DNA of 64,000 nucleotides, from positions 17,162,952-17,226,951 of the forward strand of contig JBCNJP010000006.1 in NCBI GenBank assembly GCA_039602395.1. Reading direction: 5' to 3'. The notes under the pieces are model-generated. The model was not told the DNA's origin. It ran no database searches and was given only the letters and a program-made list of their open reading frames with translations. Of the stretch, positions 43,433 through 59,000 are shown in pieces (position 1 is the first letter of the stretch; every line of letters starts with the position of its first letter). The translations under genes and the position numbers were made by a program. This DNA is from Deinandra increscens subsp. villosa (lineage: Eukaryota > Streptophyta > Magnoliopsida > Asterales > Asteraceae).

Positions 43433-46011
43433 TGTCACACCCCCAAATAACCACTAACGGAGTTTATACCGTTAAGGGGTGCGAACAAACCAGGACCACA
43501 ACCATTAGTTACAAATACTAAACGAATCAGAGTTAAGTCCAATGTTCATAAATACAACAGTTTAAAATACGCAGCGGAATAAAAACATAAGTCTCTCAGC
43601 ACTAACCACGTGCTTTAATTACAAAACATAAATTTTCGTTAAATTCCCGAACTTAGTTTAAAATAAAAGTAAGTATCTTCTTGTGCCATGCCAACCTCCA
43701 GTGGATACTCTTCAACGATCTGCAAAAGTGAAAACCACACAAGTGTCAACCTAACGGTTGGTGAGTTCACGGTGGGCATGACATGCATTGGCCCGGTCTC
43801 ACAATCGTATTCATCAACATATAAATAAGTAATAGATTTGCAAAACATTGCCAAGTGTTGAATTACCGAATATGCACTAGTTAAGTAAAAGTTAAAGCGG
43901 TCAACCGATATCGCGGGTAGCTAATCCGGTTTCCATACACTAAGGAAGTCGTACTAGGGCTGAAAGCTGACGTAACAGAGTTTGACATTTGCCGATGGTT
44001 GGTGCCTCCAGTTGTGTCCCATTTGGGAGGCCCACAACTAAAACAGGCTGATATTGAACTCCGTTCGGCCTCCAGCCGGTTGGTTACACATTTGTGTACC
44101 GCGGAGCAGGGTTTGTCAAACCCTCAGTAGATCTACCCAACATCCCCTCGCTTCTCAGATCAATAGTACTAAATTGAGGACTTTTAAGTTTTTAAGGCAT
44201 CCTTAGAAATCATGTGATATCATTTGGTTTAGACTTTAACCTACACTAGTCATATTAAAAATGTTTATTCTGGATTTCATTTGAAATCCCAAAAAGAGTT
44301 TAAGTGTCAAAATGGTCGTTTCCGGATTTCATTTGAAACCCCAAGGATGGACAGTTGCAAGTGCTCCCCATAAAACACTCCAACTTCCATAACAGGTATC
44401 CCATTTGGTAATACCTCAAAATGTCAGCGTTGTTTTTCGTTAAGTTCATTCGTTGTGTCCCAAACGGGCTCACAATTAAAGGGTTAGTGAAACTCACCTT
44501 AGGTTGCTCAGCTACACTTGCTAATTAATCCAAATATTGCTTAACGAAGACCTATGAACACGTTTAGGTCTTAAGTATTAGTTTTGTGTCTAATCATTAA
44601 CTTATCGTCACTATGGCCCATAACATAGCACGTTGGAACTACGACACGACATAACGACACACGACACCGATGGTTGATCATAAACAAGGGTTCACATATT
44701 ACAGAAATCATAGCATGTTTCATCATAGCATAATCATGTAAGTCATAGCATAACATTCAAATAAGTTGCACAAGTTTGGGTTTAGGTCTGATCACAGTTT
44801 CGCTAGCAGTTTCGCTAGAGTTTCGCTGTGCAGTGTCGCTGCACAGTTTCGCTGTGTGCATGGGCAGCACTTTCGCTAGGCAATACCCGATGACACAGTT
44901 TCGCTAGCTAGTTTCGCCCGAAACTGTTGGCACAGTTTCGCTAGACTAGTTTCGCCCGAAACTGGATGAACTTTCGTTCAGGGACAAGGTCTATGGTTGT
45001 TTCGCTCGATAGTTTCGTTCACTGGCGACACTACAGTTTCGCTGTATAGTGTCGCCTGAAGGAGATGTACATAATTTCGCTATACAGTTTCGCCCAGAGA
45101 ACATGCAGTGTCGCTGGTCGCGAAAAAACTCACAAATCAGCCTAAAAATCAACCTAACAGCTTCCATACTTCATGTGATTCAATATTTAGCATGTATGAT
45201 CATTTACCAACATAAAACAGTAAGCTTTAACACCTTAAACATGGGTTTTCATCATCAAATCACCAAAAACACATTTTAAACCTAAAATGACTAAAATGAC
45301 ATAAATCTTCATTATGGATGGATTTCAAACGTAAAGTTACAGACTTTATGGTAGATCTAGCATCCCTAAACATTATCTCAGAAGCATACACGATTTCATG
45401 AAGGTTTGGTCATGCTTTAAAGTAAAACACATAGAAAACACATAGAAAACATATAGAAATGGTTTATGGGACTCACGGTTTGATCAAGGATCGATGGATG
45501 ATCTTCACCAACAGAAGTGATGGCTGATCTTGGTGTGCCTTGGGGCTGGTCCAGAGATTTCAGGAGAGTGTGGGTGTTTTTGGAGAAAAGGTGCAAGAAA
45601 TGGGGCTTCTAGGGTTTTATGTCCTTATATAACAGGGGCTAGTTTCGCTGGCAGTTTCGCTGGCCAAGCGAAACTGGCTCTGTAAGTCCATGGTTTGGCT
45701 ACCGGGCGACACTATAGTTTCGCCCGTAGTTTCGCTGGAAACCAAAAGTGACCAGTTTACATTTTTAAGCAAGATAAGCACGGTTCATGAATTGTCATGC
45801 TATTCATAATACTAAATCATGTATTTAAATCACATTGCACATAATAACTATAAATAAATGAACACATAACACATATGGGCGGGTTCGGTGATCAACCAAA
45901 GGTCGTGGACGTATTCGGCCTAGTTAAGCATTAGTTACTAAGTTAACACTTATAACGTAACTAACGGAGATTGTCTAACGGAAGTTAACCTTGAAATTCT
46001 CGGATGTCACA
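43433..46011 (-). mobile_element. Solo LTR, family A, copy 3 (complete, in the array)
   Basis: It starts TGTCACACCCCC and ends CTCGGATGTCACA, flanked by ATATT on both sides (43428-43432 and 46012-46016), a perfect target duplication inside an array unit. It carries the motif cluster (44790-45120), TATA box (45625-45632), hairpins and splice module. Confidence 0.9.
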
Positions 46012-46239
46012 ATATTGAATCAGTCATTATTTTTGTCTTTTACGAGAAAGATCACAACTTGGCATCATATTAGACACTCAGTTTCGCATAGTTAACTAAG
46101 ATAAGAATGACAGAACTAACTGAGCTCTCTCTAACACGAACTATTTACACTTACCATTAAGTACAACGTACCAATTAAAGTACCATTGGTACGTTGACTC
46201 CATACGCAACTGGTACGGACTTTGGTACGTACACCCTAA
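46012..46239 (-). repeat. Array unit remainder between solo LTR and pol fragment
   Basis: The unit interrupted at 43432 resumes at 46017 (GAATCAG) and runs through the TATA box and the GGTACG-rich segment to GTACGTACACCCTAA at 46225-46239, where pol sequence begins. Confidence 0.9.
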
Positions 46240-47095
46240 ATCCATGGAGATATCCTTCCATTTCCATTCTGGGATCTTTGGCTGCTGTAATAATCCAGAA
46301 GGCTTTTGGTACTCGATCTTAACTCTTGAGCATGTTAAACATTTAGCCACATATCGCGCAATGTCGGCTTTCATATTCGGCCACCAATACAAGTTCTTCA
46401 AATCTTGGTACATTTTATCCGATCCAGGATGCACCGAATACCTTGACTTGTGAGCTTCGTCCATCACGAGTTCACGGAGATTTCCCAGTAAAGGAACCTA
46501 AATTCTGTCATTGTAGAATCTAAGCCCGTCGGACTTAACTTCGGAGTTACCACCTACACCACGCAGTGCTTCAGCTGCGAAGTTTTCTTCTTTCAAAGCT
46601 TCTCATTGGGCATCGCGGATCCGATCCGGCAATCCCGTGTGAATGGTAAGTTGCAGCGCTCGTACCCGTCGAGGCTTTTCGTACTCTTTTCGACTTAAGG
46701 CGTCAGCCACAACATTGGCTTTTCCCGGGTGATACTTAATCGCTAGGTCATAATCATTCAGTAGTTCGACCCACCGTCGTTGTCGCATATTGAGATCCTT
46801 TTGTTCAAAGATATGTTGTAAGCTTTTGTGGTCAGTAAATATCGTGCACTTTGTTCCGTAGAGGTAATGTCTCCAAATCTTAAGTGCAAATACAACGGCT
46901 CCCAATTCCAAATCATGCGTTGTATAATTCTTCTCAGTATCCTTCAGTTGGCTGGACCCATAGGCAATCACTTTGTCCCGTTGCATCAACACACAACCGA
47001 GTCCTTGGATGGATGCATCACAGTAAACTACAAAGTCGTCAACCCCTTCGGGTAACGAGAGAATCGGAGCTGAACATAACATGTCCTTAAGAGCT
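46240..47095 (-). pseudogene. pol: Gypsy pol fragment (RNase H to integrase zinc finger) inside the array
   Basis: On the minus strand it runs from MLCSAPILSLPEGVDDFVVY through RNase H (VYCDAS, THDLELGAV, IFTDHKS, VVADALSR) to the integrase zinc region (MDEAHKSRYSVHPG, KCLTCSRV) and stops at KDISMDL, just into the catalytic core. In-frame stops occur at about 46600 and 46500. It is similar to, but clearly distinct from, the Tekay ORF at 5271-7238. No LTR, PBS or PPT accompanies it, so it arrived as a bare fragment. It is bordered by GTACGTACACCCTAA on both sides (46225-46239 and 47098-47112). Confidence 0.85.
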
Positions 47096-50000
47096 TAGTA
47101 CGTACACCCTAAGAGTTTGGTACAACGTACCAATTAACGTACCATTGGTACGTTGACTCCATACCAACTTGTACGGACTTTGGTACGTACACCCTAAGAC
47201 TCACTCAAACAGCTCTGATCAAGATACAATACAGGAGACACAAGGTAGCATAGGAATATGCTCTAACAAACCCCCCTTAACGTGTAATGTATCTATCTAT
47301 CATTCTATCCAACTAAACTTTAGTCTCCAATCTTCAACATTGCTGCATCTGATCTTTAACTTGAAATCTTGTCAGAAATAGAGCTTGCATGGCTGGATCA
47401 TTCTTGAACACTCTTTGAGTTCCAAGATTCACTTGTGAAAGATACTTCATACTCCCCCCTTTCACCATGCTTTAGTCTTGTCACATAGAATAACCTGCAA
47501 TTTTAGATGACAGAACCACGGCTTTCCTTTTCTTTTGAAAATTAATTTAATCTTGGCTCAAAACTTCTATTCGAGAATCCAAGATATAGTTTTGAAATCA
47601 TAATTTTCTATCTTGTATCGATCGGTCGAAAACAAATTAGAAACAAAATCTTTTTGAGTTTTTGAAACTATAAATCATATGACACTAAAAATCTTTTTGA
47701 TTTTTCTAAATTTATGCTAAAACACACCTAAAATCTTTTTGCAATTTTCCAGATATGAAACATAAATGCAATACTGAATCAGACGCCATTTTTGTCTTTT
47801 GCGAGAAAGATCACCACTTGGGATCATATTGGACACTCAGTTTCGCACAGTTAACTGAGATAAGAATGACAGAACTAACTGAGCTTTCTCTAACACGAAC
47901 TATTTACACTTACCATTAAGTACAACGTACCAATCAACGTACCATTGGTATGTTGACTCCATACCAACTGGTACGGACCTTGGTACGTACACCCTAAGAC
48001 TCACTCAAACAGCTCTGATCTAGATGCAATACACGAGACACAAGGTAGCATAGGAATATGCTCTAACAAACTCCCCCTTAACGTGTAATGTATCTATCTA
48101 TCTATCTATCCAACTAAACTTCAGTCTCCAATCTTCAGCATTGCTACATCTGATCTTTAACTTGAAATCTTGTCAGAAATAGAGCTTGCATGGTTGGATC
48201 ATTCTTGAACACTCTTTGAGCTCCAAGATTCACTTGTGAAAGATACTTCATACTCCCCATTTCACCATGCTTGAGTTTTGTCACATAGAATAACCTGCAA
48301 TTTTAGAAGACAGAAACGCGGCTTTCCTTTTCTTTTGAAAATTTAATTTAATCTTGGCACAAAACTTCTATTCGAGAATCCAAGATATAGTTTTGAAATC
48401 ATAATTTTTTATCTTGTATCGATCGGTCGAAAACAAATTAGAAACAAAATCTTTTTGAGTTTTTAAAACTTATAAATCCAAAGACACTGAAAATCTTTTT
48501 GATTTTTCTAAATTTATGCTAAAACACACCTAAAATCTCTTTGCAATTTTCCAGATATGAAACATAAATGAAATACTGAATAAGACACTATTTTTGTCTT
48601 TTGCGAGAAAGATCACAACTTGGGATCATATTGGACACTCAGTTTCACACAGTTAACAGAGATAAGAATGACAGAACTAACTAAGCTCTCTCTAACACAA
48701 ACTATTTATACTTACCATTAAGTACAGCGTACCAATCAACGTACCATTGGTACGTTGACTCCATACGAACTGATACGGACCTTGGTACATACACCCTAAG
48801 ACTCACTCAAACAGCTCTGATCTAGATACAATACACCAGACACAAGGTAGCATAGGAATATGCTCTAACAAACTCCCCCTTAACGTGTAATATATCTATC
48901 TATCTACATATCTATCTATCCAACTAAACTTCCGCCTCCAATCTTCAGCATTTCTACAATCTGATCTTCAACTTGAAATCTTGTCAGAAATAGAACTTGC
49001 ATGGCTGGATCATTCTTGAACACTCTTTAAGCTCCAAGATTCACTTGTGAAAGATACTTCATACTCCCCATTTCACCATTCTTGAGTCTTGTCACATAGA
49101 ATAACCTGGAATTTTAGAAGACAGAAACGCGGCTTTCCTTTTCTTTTGTAAATTAATTTAATCTTGGCACAAAACTTCTAATCGAGAATCCAAGATATAG
49201 TTTTGAAATCATAATTTTGTATCTTGTATCGATCGGTCGAAAACAAATTAGAAACAAAATCTTTTTGAGTTTTTGAAACTATAAATCAAAAGACACTGAA
49301 AATCTTTTTGATTTTTCTAAATTTATGCTAAAACACACCTAAAATATTTTTGCAATTTTCCAGATATGAAACATAAATGCAATACTGAATCAGACGCTAT
49401 TTTTGTCTTTTGCGAGAAAGATCACTACTTAGGATCATATTTGACACTCAGTTTCGCACAGTTAACAGAGATAAGAATGACAGAACTAACTGAGCTCTCT
49501 CTAACACGAACTATTTATACTTACTATTAAGTACAGCGTACCAATCAACGTACCATTGGTACGTTGACTCCATACCAACTGGTATGGACCTTGGTACGTA
49601 CACCCTAAGACTCACTCAAACAGCTCTGATCTAGATGCAGTACACGAGACACAAGGTAGCATAGGAATATGCTCTAACAAACTCCCCCTTAACGTGTAAT
49701 GTATCTATCTATCTATCTATCCAACAATAACTTCAGTCTCCAATCTTCAGCATTGCTGCAACTGATCTTCAACTTGAAATCTTGTCAGAAATAGAGCTTG
49801 CATGGCTGGATCATTCTTGAACACTCTTTAAGCTCCAAGAGCCACTTGTGAAAGATACTTCATACTCCCCCTTTCACCATGCTCAACTAGTCACATAGAA
49901 TAACCTACAATTTCAGAAGACAGAAACGCGGCTTTCCTTTTCTTTTGAAAATTAATTTAATCTTGGCGCAAAACTTTTATTCGAGAATCCAAGATATAGT

Positions 50001-53000
50001 TTTGAAATCATAATTTTGTATCTTGTATCGATCGGTCGAAAACAAATTAGAAACAAAATCTTTTTGAGTTTTTGAAACTTTAAATCAAAAGACACTGAAA
50101 ATCTTTTTGATTTTTCTAAATTTATGCTAAAAAACACCTAAAATCTCTTTGCAATTTTCCAGATATGAAACATAAATGCAATACTGAATCAGACACTATT
50201 TTTGTCTTTTGCGAGAAAGATCACAACTTGGGATCATATTGGACACTCAGTTTCACACAGTTACCAGAGATAAGAATGACAGAACTAACTGAGCTCTCTC
50301 TAACACAAACTATTTATACTTACCATTAAGTACAGCGTACCAATCAACGTACCATTGGTATGTTGACTCCATACCAACTGATACGGACCTTGGTACGTAC
50401 ACCCTAAGACTCACTCAAACAGCTCTGATCTAGATACAATACACGAGACACAAGGTAGCATAGGAATATGCTCTAACAAACCCCCCCTTAACGTGTAATG
50501 TATCTATCTATCTATCTATCCAACTAAACTTCAGTCTCCAATCTTCAGCATTTCTAAATCTGATCTTCAACTTGAAATCTTGTCAGAAATAGAGCTTGCA
50601 TGGCTGGATCATTCTTGAACACTCTTTGAGCTCCAAGATTCACTTGTGAAAGATACTTCGTACTCCCCCTTTCACCATGCTTGAGTCTTGTCACATAGAA
50701 TAACCTGCAGTTTCAGAAGACAGAAACGCGGCTTTCCTTTTCTTTTGAAAATTAATTTAATCTTGGCGCAAAACTTCTATTCGAGAATCCAAGATATAGT
50801 TTTGAAATCATAATTTTGTATCTTGTATCGATCGGTCGAAAACAAATTAGAAACAAAATCTTTTTGAGTTTTTGAAACTTTAAATCAAAAGACACTGAAA
50901 ATCTTTTTGATTTTTCTAAATTTATGCTAAAACACACCTAAAATCTTTTTGCAATTTTCCAGATATGAAACATAAATGCAATACTGAATCAGACACTATT
51001 TTTGTCTTTTGCGAGAAAGATCACAACTTGGGATCATATTGGACACTCAGTTTCACACAGTTACCAGAGATAAGAATGACAGAACTAACTGAGCTCTCTC
51101 TAACACGAACTATTTATACTTACCATTAAGTACAGCGTACCAATCAACGTACCATTGGTATGTTGACTCCATACCAACTGGTACGGACCTTGGTACGTAC
51201 ACCCTAAGACTCACTCAAACAGCTCTGATCTAGATACAATACACGAGACACAAGGTAGCATAGGAATATGCTCTAACAAACTCCCCCTTAACGTGTAATA
51301 TATCTATCTATCTATCTATCTATCTATCGCAACTAAACTTCAGTCTCCAATCTTCAGCATTGCTGCATCTGATCTTCAACTTGAAATCTTGTCAGAAATA
51401 GAGCTTGCATGGCTGGATCATTCTTGAACACTCTTTGAGCTCCAAGATTCACTTGTGAAAGATACTTCATACTCCCCATTTCACGAGTCTTGTCACATAG
51501 AATAACCTGCAATTTCTAGAAGACAGAAACGCGGCTTTCCTTTTCTTTTGAAAATGAATTTAATCTTGGCGCAAAACTTCTATTCGAGAATCCAAGATAT
51601 AGTTTTGAAATCATAATTTTGTATCTTGTATCGATCGGTCGAAAACAAATTAGAAACAAAATCTTTTTGAGTTTTTGAAACTTTAAATCAAAAGACACTG
51701 AAAATCGTTTTTGATTTTTCTAAATTTATGCTAAAACGCACCTAAAATCTTTTTGCAATTTTCCAGATATGAAACATAAATGCAATACTGAATCAGACAC
51801 TATTTTTGTCTTTTGCGAGAAAGATCACAACTTGGGATCATATTGGAACTCAGTTCCACAGTTAACAGAGATAAGAATGACAGAACTAACTGAGCTCTCT
51901 CTAACACGAACTATTTATACTTACCATTAAGTACAGCGTACCAATCAACGTACCATTGGTACGTTGACTCCATACTAACTGGTATGGACCTTGGTACGTA
52001 CACCCTAAGACTCACTCAAACAGCTCTGATCTAGATGCAGTACACGAGACACAAGGTAGCATAGGAATATGCTCTAACAAACTCCCCCTTAACGTGTAAT
52101 GTATCTATCTATCTATCTATCCAACTATAACTTCAGTCTCCAATCTTCAGCATTGCTGCAACTGATCTTCAACTTGAAATCTTGTCAGAAATAGAGCTTG
52201 CATGGCTGGATCATTCTTGAACACTCTTTGAGCTCCAAGATTGACTTGTGAAAGATACTTCGTACTCCCCCTTTCACCACGCTTGAGTCTTGTCACATAG
52301 AATAACCTGCAATTTCAGAAGACAGAAACGCGGCTTTCCTTTTCTTTTGAAAAGTAATTTAATCTTGGCGCAAAACTTCTATTCGAGAATCCAAGATATA
52401 GTTTTGAAATCATAATTTTGTATCTTGTATCGATCGGTCGAAAACAAATTAGAAACAAAATATTTTTTAATTTTTGAAACTTTAAAACAAAAGACACTGA
52501 AAATGTTTTTGATTTTTCTAAATTTAAGCTAAAACGCACCTAAAATCTTTTTGCAATTTTCCAGATATGAAACTAAATACAATACTGAATCAGACACTAT
52601 TTTTATCTTTTTTTTTTGAGAAAGATCACAACTTGGGATCATATTGGACACACAGTTAACAGAGAATAAATGACAGAACTAACTGAGCTCTCTCTAACAC
52701 GAACTATTTATACTTACCATTAAGTACAACGTACCAATCAACGTACCATTGGTACGTTGACTCCATACCAACTGGTACGGACCTTGGTACGTACACCCTA
52801 AGACTCACTCAAACAGCTCTGATCTAGATACAATCCACGAGACACAAGGTAGCATAGGAATATGATCTAACAAACCCCCCTTTAACGTGTAATGTATGTA
52901 TCTATCTATGTCTCCAACTAAACTTCAGTCTCCAATCTTCAGCATTGCTGCATCTGATCTTCAACTTGAAATCTTGTCAGAACTAGAGCTTGCATGGCTG

Positions 53001-56000
53001 GATCATTCTTGAACACTCTCTGAGCTCCAAGATTCACTTGTGAAATATACTTCATACTCCCCTTTTCACGAGTCTTGTCACATAGAATAACCTGCAATTT
53101 CAGAAGACAGAAACGCGGCTTTCCTTTTCTTTTGAAAATGAATTTAATCTTGGCGCAAAACTTCTATTCGAGAATCCAAGATATAGTTTTGAAATCATAA
53201 TTTTGTATCTTGTATCGATCTGTCGAAAACAAATTAGAAACAAAATCGTTTTGAGTTTTTGAAACTATAAATCAGAAGACTCTGAAAATCGTTTTGATTT
53301 TTCTAAATTTATGCTAAAACTCACCTAAAATCTTTTTGCAATTTTCCAGATATGAAACATAAATGCAATACTGAATCAGACACTATTTTTGTCTTTTGTG
53401 AGAAAGATCACAACTTGGGATCATATTGGACACTCAGATTCGCACAGTTAAGAGAGATAAGAATGACAGAACTAACTGAGCTCTCTCTAACACGAACTAT
53501 TTATACTTACTATTAAGTACAGCGTACCAATCAACGTACCATTGGTATGTTGACTCCATACCAACTGGTATGGACCTTGGTACGTACACCCTAAGACTCA
53601 CTCAAACAGCTCTGATATAGATACAGTACACGAGACACAAGGTAGCATAGGAATATGCTCTAACAAACTCCCCCTTAATGTGTAATGTATCTATCTATCT
53701 ATCTATCTATCTATCCAACTAAACTTCAGTCTCCAATCTTCAGCATTGCTGCATCTGATCTTCAACTTGAAATCTTGTCAGAAATAGAGCTTGCATGGCT
53801 GGATCATTCTTGAACACTCTTTGAGCTCCAAGATTCACTTGTGAAAGATACTTCATACTCCCCCTTTCACCATGCTCAGTCTTGTCACATAAAATAACCT
53901 GCAATTTCAGAAGACAGAAACGCGGCTTTCCTTTTCTTTTGAAAATTAATTTAATCTTGGCGCAAAACTTTTATTCGAGAATCCAAGATATAGTTTTGAA
54001 ATCATAATTTTGTATCTTGTATCGATCGGTCGAAAACAAATTAGAAACAAAATCTTTTTGAGTTTTTGAAACTTTAAATCAAAAGACACTGAAAATCTTT
54101 TTGATTTTTCTAAATTTATGCTAAAACACACCTAAAATCTCTTTGCAATTTTCCAGATATGAAACATAAATGCAATACTGAATCAGACACTATTTTTGTC
54201 TTTTGCGAGAAAGATCACAACTTGGGATCATATTGGACACTCAGTTTCACACAGTTACCAGAGATAAGAATGACAGAACTAACTGAGCTCTCTCTAACAC
54301 AAACTATTTATACTTAGCATTAAGTACAGCGTACCATTCAACGTACCATTGGTATGTTGACTCCATACCAATTGATACGGACCTTGGTACGTACACCCTA
54401 AGACTCACTCAAACAGCTCTGATCTAGATACAATACACGAGACACAAGGTAGCATAGGAATATGCTCTAACAAACTCCCCCCTTAACGTGTAATGTACTA
54501 TCTATCTATCTATCTATCTATCTAACTAAACTTCAGTCTCCAATCTTCAGCATTTCTAAATCTGATCTTCAACTTGAAATCTTGTCAGAAATAGAGCTTG
54601 CATGGCTGGATCATTCTTGAACACTCTTTGAGCTCCAAGATTCACTTGTGAAAGATACTTCATACTCCCCATTTCACGAGTCTTGTCACATTGAATAACC
54701 TGCAATTTCTAAAGATAGAAACGTTGCTTTCCTTTTCTATTGAAAATGAATTTAATCTTGGCGCAAAACTTCTATTTGAGAATCCAAGATATAGTTTTGA
54801 AATCATAATTTTGTATCTTGTATCGATCGGTCGAAAACAAATTAGAAACAAAATATTTTTTAGTTTTTGAAACTTTAAATCAAAAGACACTGAAAATGTT
54901 TTTGATTTTTCTAAATTTATGCAAAAACGCACCTAAAATCTTTTTGCAATTTTCCAGATATGAAACATAAATGCAATACTGAATCAGACACTATTTTTGT
55001 CTTTTGCGAGAAAGATCACAACTTGGGATCATATTGGACACACAGTTAACAGAGAAGAATGACAGAACTAACTGAGCTCTCTCTAACATGAACTATTTAT
55101 ACTTACCATTAAGTACAACGTACCAATCAACGTACCATTAGTACGTTGACTCCATACCAACTGGTACGGACCTTGGTACGTACACCCTAAGACTCACTCA
55201 AACAGCTCTGATCTAGATACAATACACGAGACACAAGGTAGCATAGGAATATGATCTAACAAACTCCCCCTTAACGTGTAAAGTATGTATCTATCTATCT
55301 CTGCAACTAAACTTCAGTCTCCAATATTCAGCATTGCTGCATCTGATCTTCAACTTGAAATCTTGTCAGAACTAGAGCTTGCATGGCTGGATCATTCTTG
55401 AACACTCTTTGAGCTCCAAGATTCACCTGTGAAAGATACTTCGTACTCCCCCTTTCACCATGCTTGAGTCTTGTCACATAGAATAACCTGCAATTTCAGA
55501 AGACAAAAACGCGGCTTTCCTTTTCTTTTGAAAAGTAATTTAATCTTGGCGTAAAACTTCTATTCGAGAATCCAAGATATAGTTTTGAAATCATAATTTT
55601 GTATCTTGTATCGATCGGTCGAAAACAAATTATAAACAAAATATTTTTTATTTTTTGAAACTTTAAAACAAAAGACACTGAAAATGTTTTTGATTTTTCT
55701 AAATTTAAGCTAAAACGCACCTAAAATCTTTTTGCAATTTTCCAGATATGAAACTAAACACAATACTGAATCAGACACTATTTTTATCTTTTTTTTGAGA
55801 AAGATCACAACTTGGGATCATATTGGACACACAGTTAACAGAGAAGAATGACAGAACTAACTGAGTTCTCTCTAACACGAACTATTTATACTTACCATTA
55901 AGTACAACGTACCAATCAACGTACCATTGGTACGTTTACTCCATACCAACTGGTACGGACCTTGGTGCGTACACCCTAAGACTCACTCAAACAGCTCTGA

Positions 56001-59000
56001 TCTAGATACAATCCACGAGACACAAGGTAGCATAGGAATATGATCTAACAAACCCCCCTTTAACGTGTAATGTATGTATCTATCTATCTATCCAACTAAA
56101 CTTCAGTCTCCAATCTTCAGCATTGCTGCATCTGATCTTCAACTTGAAATCTTGTCAGAACTAGAGCTTGCAAGGTTGGATCATTCTTGAACACTCTCTG
56201 AGCTCCAAGATTCACTTGTGAAATATACTTCATACTCCCCTTTTCACGAGTCTTGTCACATAGAATAACCTGCAATTTCAGAAGACAGAAACGCGGCTTT
56301 CCTTTTCTTTTGAAAATGAATTTAATCTTGGCGCAAAACTTCTATTCGAGAATCCAAGATATAGTTTTGAAATCATAATTTTGTATCTTGTATCGATCTG
56401 TCGAAAACAAATTAGAAACAAAATCGTTTTGAGTTTTTGAAACTATAAATCAGAAGACTCTGAAAATCGTTTTGATTATTATAAATTTATGCTAAAACTC
56501 ACCTAAAATCTTTTTGCAATTTTCCAGATATGAAACATAAATGCAATACTGAATCAGACACTATTTTTGTCTTTTGTGAGAAAGATCACAACTTGGGATC
56601 ATATTGGACACTCAGATTCGCACAGTTAAGAGAGATAAGAATGACAGAACTAACTGAGCTCTCTCTAAGACGAACTATTTATACTTACTATTAAGTACAG
56701 CGTACCAATCAACGTACCATTGGTACGTTGACTCCATACCAACTGGTATGGACCTTGGTACGTACACCCTAAGACTCACTCAAACAGCTCTGATATAGAT
56801 ACAGTACACGAGACACAAGGTAGCATAGGAATATGCTCTAACAAACTTCCCGTTAATGTGTAATGTATATATCTATCTAATCTATCCAACTAAACTTCAG
56901 TCTCCAATCTTCAGCATTGCTGCATCTGATCTTCAACTTGAAATCTTGTCAGAAATAGAGCTTGCATGGCTGGATCATTCTTGAACACTCTTTGAGCTCC
57001 AAGATTCACTTGTGAAAGATACTTCATACTCCCCCTTTCACCATGCTTGAGTCTTGTCACATAAATAACCTGCAATTTCAGAAGACAGAAACGCGACTTT
57101 CCTTTTCTTTTGAAAATTAATTTAATCTTGGCGCAAAACTTCTATTCGAGAATCCAAGATATAGTTTTGAAATCATAATTTTGTATCTTGTATCGATCGG
57201 TCGAAAACAAATTAGAAACAAAATCTTTTTGAGTTTTTGAAACTTTAAATCAAAAGACACTGAAAATCTTTTTGATTTTTCTAAATTTAAGCTAAAACGC
57301 ACCTAAAATCTTTTTGCAATTTTCCAGATATGAAACATAAATGCAATACTAAATCAGACACTATTTTTGTCTTTTGCGAGAAAGATCACAACTTGGGATC
57401 ATATTGGACACTCAGTTTCACACAGTTAACAGAGATAAGAATGACAGAACTAACTGAGCTCTCTCTAACACGAACTATTTATACTTACCATTAAGTACAG
57501 CGTACCAATCAACGTACCATTGGTACGTTGACTCCATACCAACTGGTACGGACCTTGGTACGTACACCCTAAGACTCACTCAAACAGCTCTGATCTAGAT
57601 ACAATACACGAGACACAAGGTAGCATAGGAATATGCTCTAACAAACTCCCCCTTAACGTGTAATGTATCTATATATCTATCTATCCAACTAAACTTCAGT
57701 CTCCAATCTTCAGCATTGCTGCATCTGATCTTCAACTTGAAATCTTGTCAGAAATAGAGCTTGCATGGCTGGATCATTCTTGAACACTCTTTGAGCTCCA
57801 AGATTCACTCGTGAAAGATACTTCATACTCCCCCTTTCACCATGCTTGAGTCTTGTCACATAGAATAACCTGCAATTTCAGAAGACAGAAACGCGGCTTT
57901 CCTTTTTTTTTGAAAATGAATTTAATCTTGGCGCAAAACTTCTATTCGAGAATCCAAGATATAGTTTTGAAATCATAATTTTGTATCTTGTATCGATCGG
58001 TCGAAAACAAATTAGAAACAAAATCTTTTTGAGTTTTTGAAACTATAAATCAAAAGACACTGAAAATCGTTTTGATTTTTCTAAATTTATGCTAAAACTC
58101 ACCTAAAATCTTTTTGCAATTTTCCAGATATGAAACATAAATGCAATACTGAATCAGACACTATTTTTGTCTTTTGTGAGAAAGATCACAACTTGGGATC
58201 ATATTGGACACTCAGATTCGCACAGTTAAGAGAGATAAGAATGACAGAACTAACTGAGCTCTCTCTAACACGAACTATTTATACTTACTATTAAGTACAG
58301 CGTACCAATCAACGTACCATTGGTACGTTGACTCCATACCAACTGGTATGGACCTTGGTACGTACACCCTAAGACTCACTCAAACAGCTCTGATCATAGA
58401 TACAGTACACGAGACACAAGGTAGCATAGGAATATGCTCTAACAAACTTCCCGTTAATGTGTAATGTATCTATCTATCTATCTATCTATCCAACTAAACT
58501 TCAGTCTCCAATCTTCAGCATTGCTGCATCTGATCTTCAACTTGAAATCTTGTCAGAAATAGAGCTTGCATGGCTGGATCATTCTTGAACACTCTTTGAG
58601 CTCCAAGAGTCACTTGTGAAAGATACTTCATACTCCCCCTTTCACGAGTCTTGTCACATAGAATAACCTGCAATTTCAGAACACAGAAACGTGGCTTTCC
58701 TTTTCTTTTGAAAATGAATTTAATCTTGGCGCATAACTTCTATTCGAGAATCCAAGATATAGTTTTGAAATCATAATTTTGTATCTTGTATCGATCGGCC
58801 GAAAACAAATTAGAAACAAAATCTTTTTGAGTTTTTGAAACTATAAATCAAAAGACACTGAAAATCGTTTTGATTTTTCTAAATTTATGCTAAAACTCAC
58901 CTAAAATCTTTTTGCAACTTTCCAGATATGATACATAAATGCAATACTAAATCAGACACTATTTATGTCTTTTGCGAGAAAGATCACAACTTGGAATCAT

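Noticed and set aside
40004..57302. Recurring 60-74 codon minus-strand frames ending FAPRLN, one per repeat unit
   Set aside because: They recur only because the 800-bp unit recurs. They lack a promoter in proper position and a conserved start (some copies begin elsewhere), and the A/T-rich translation is low complexity.
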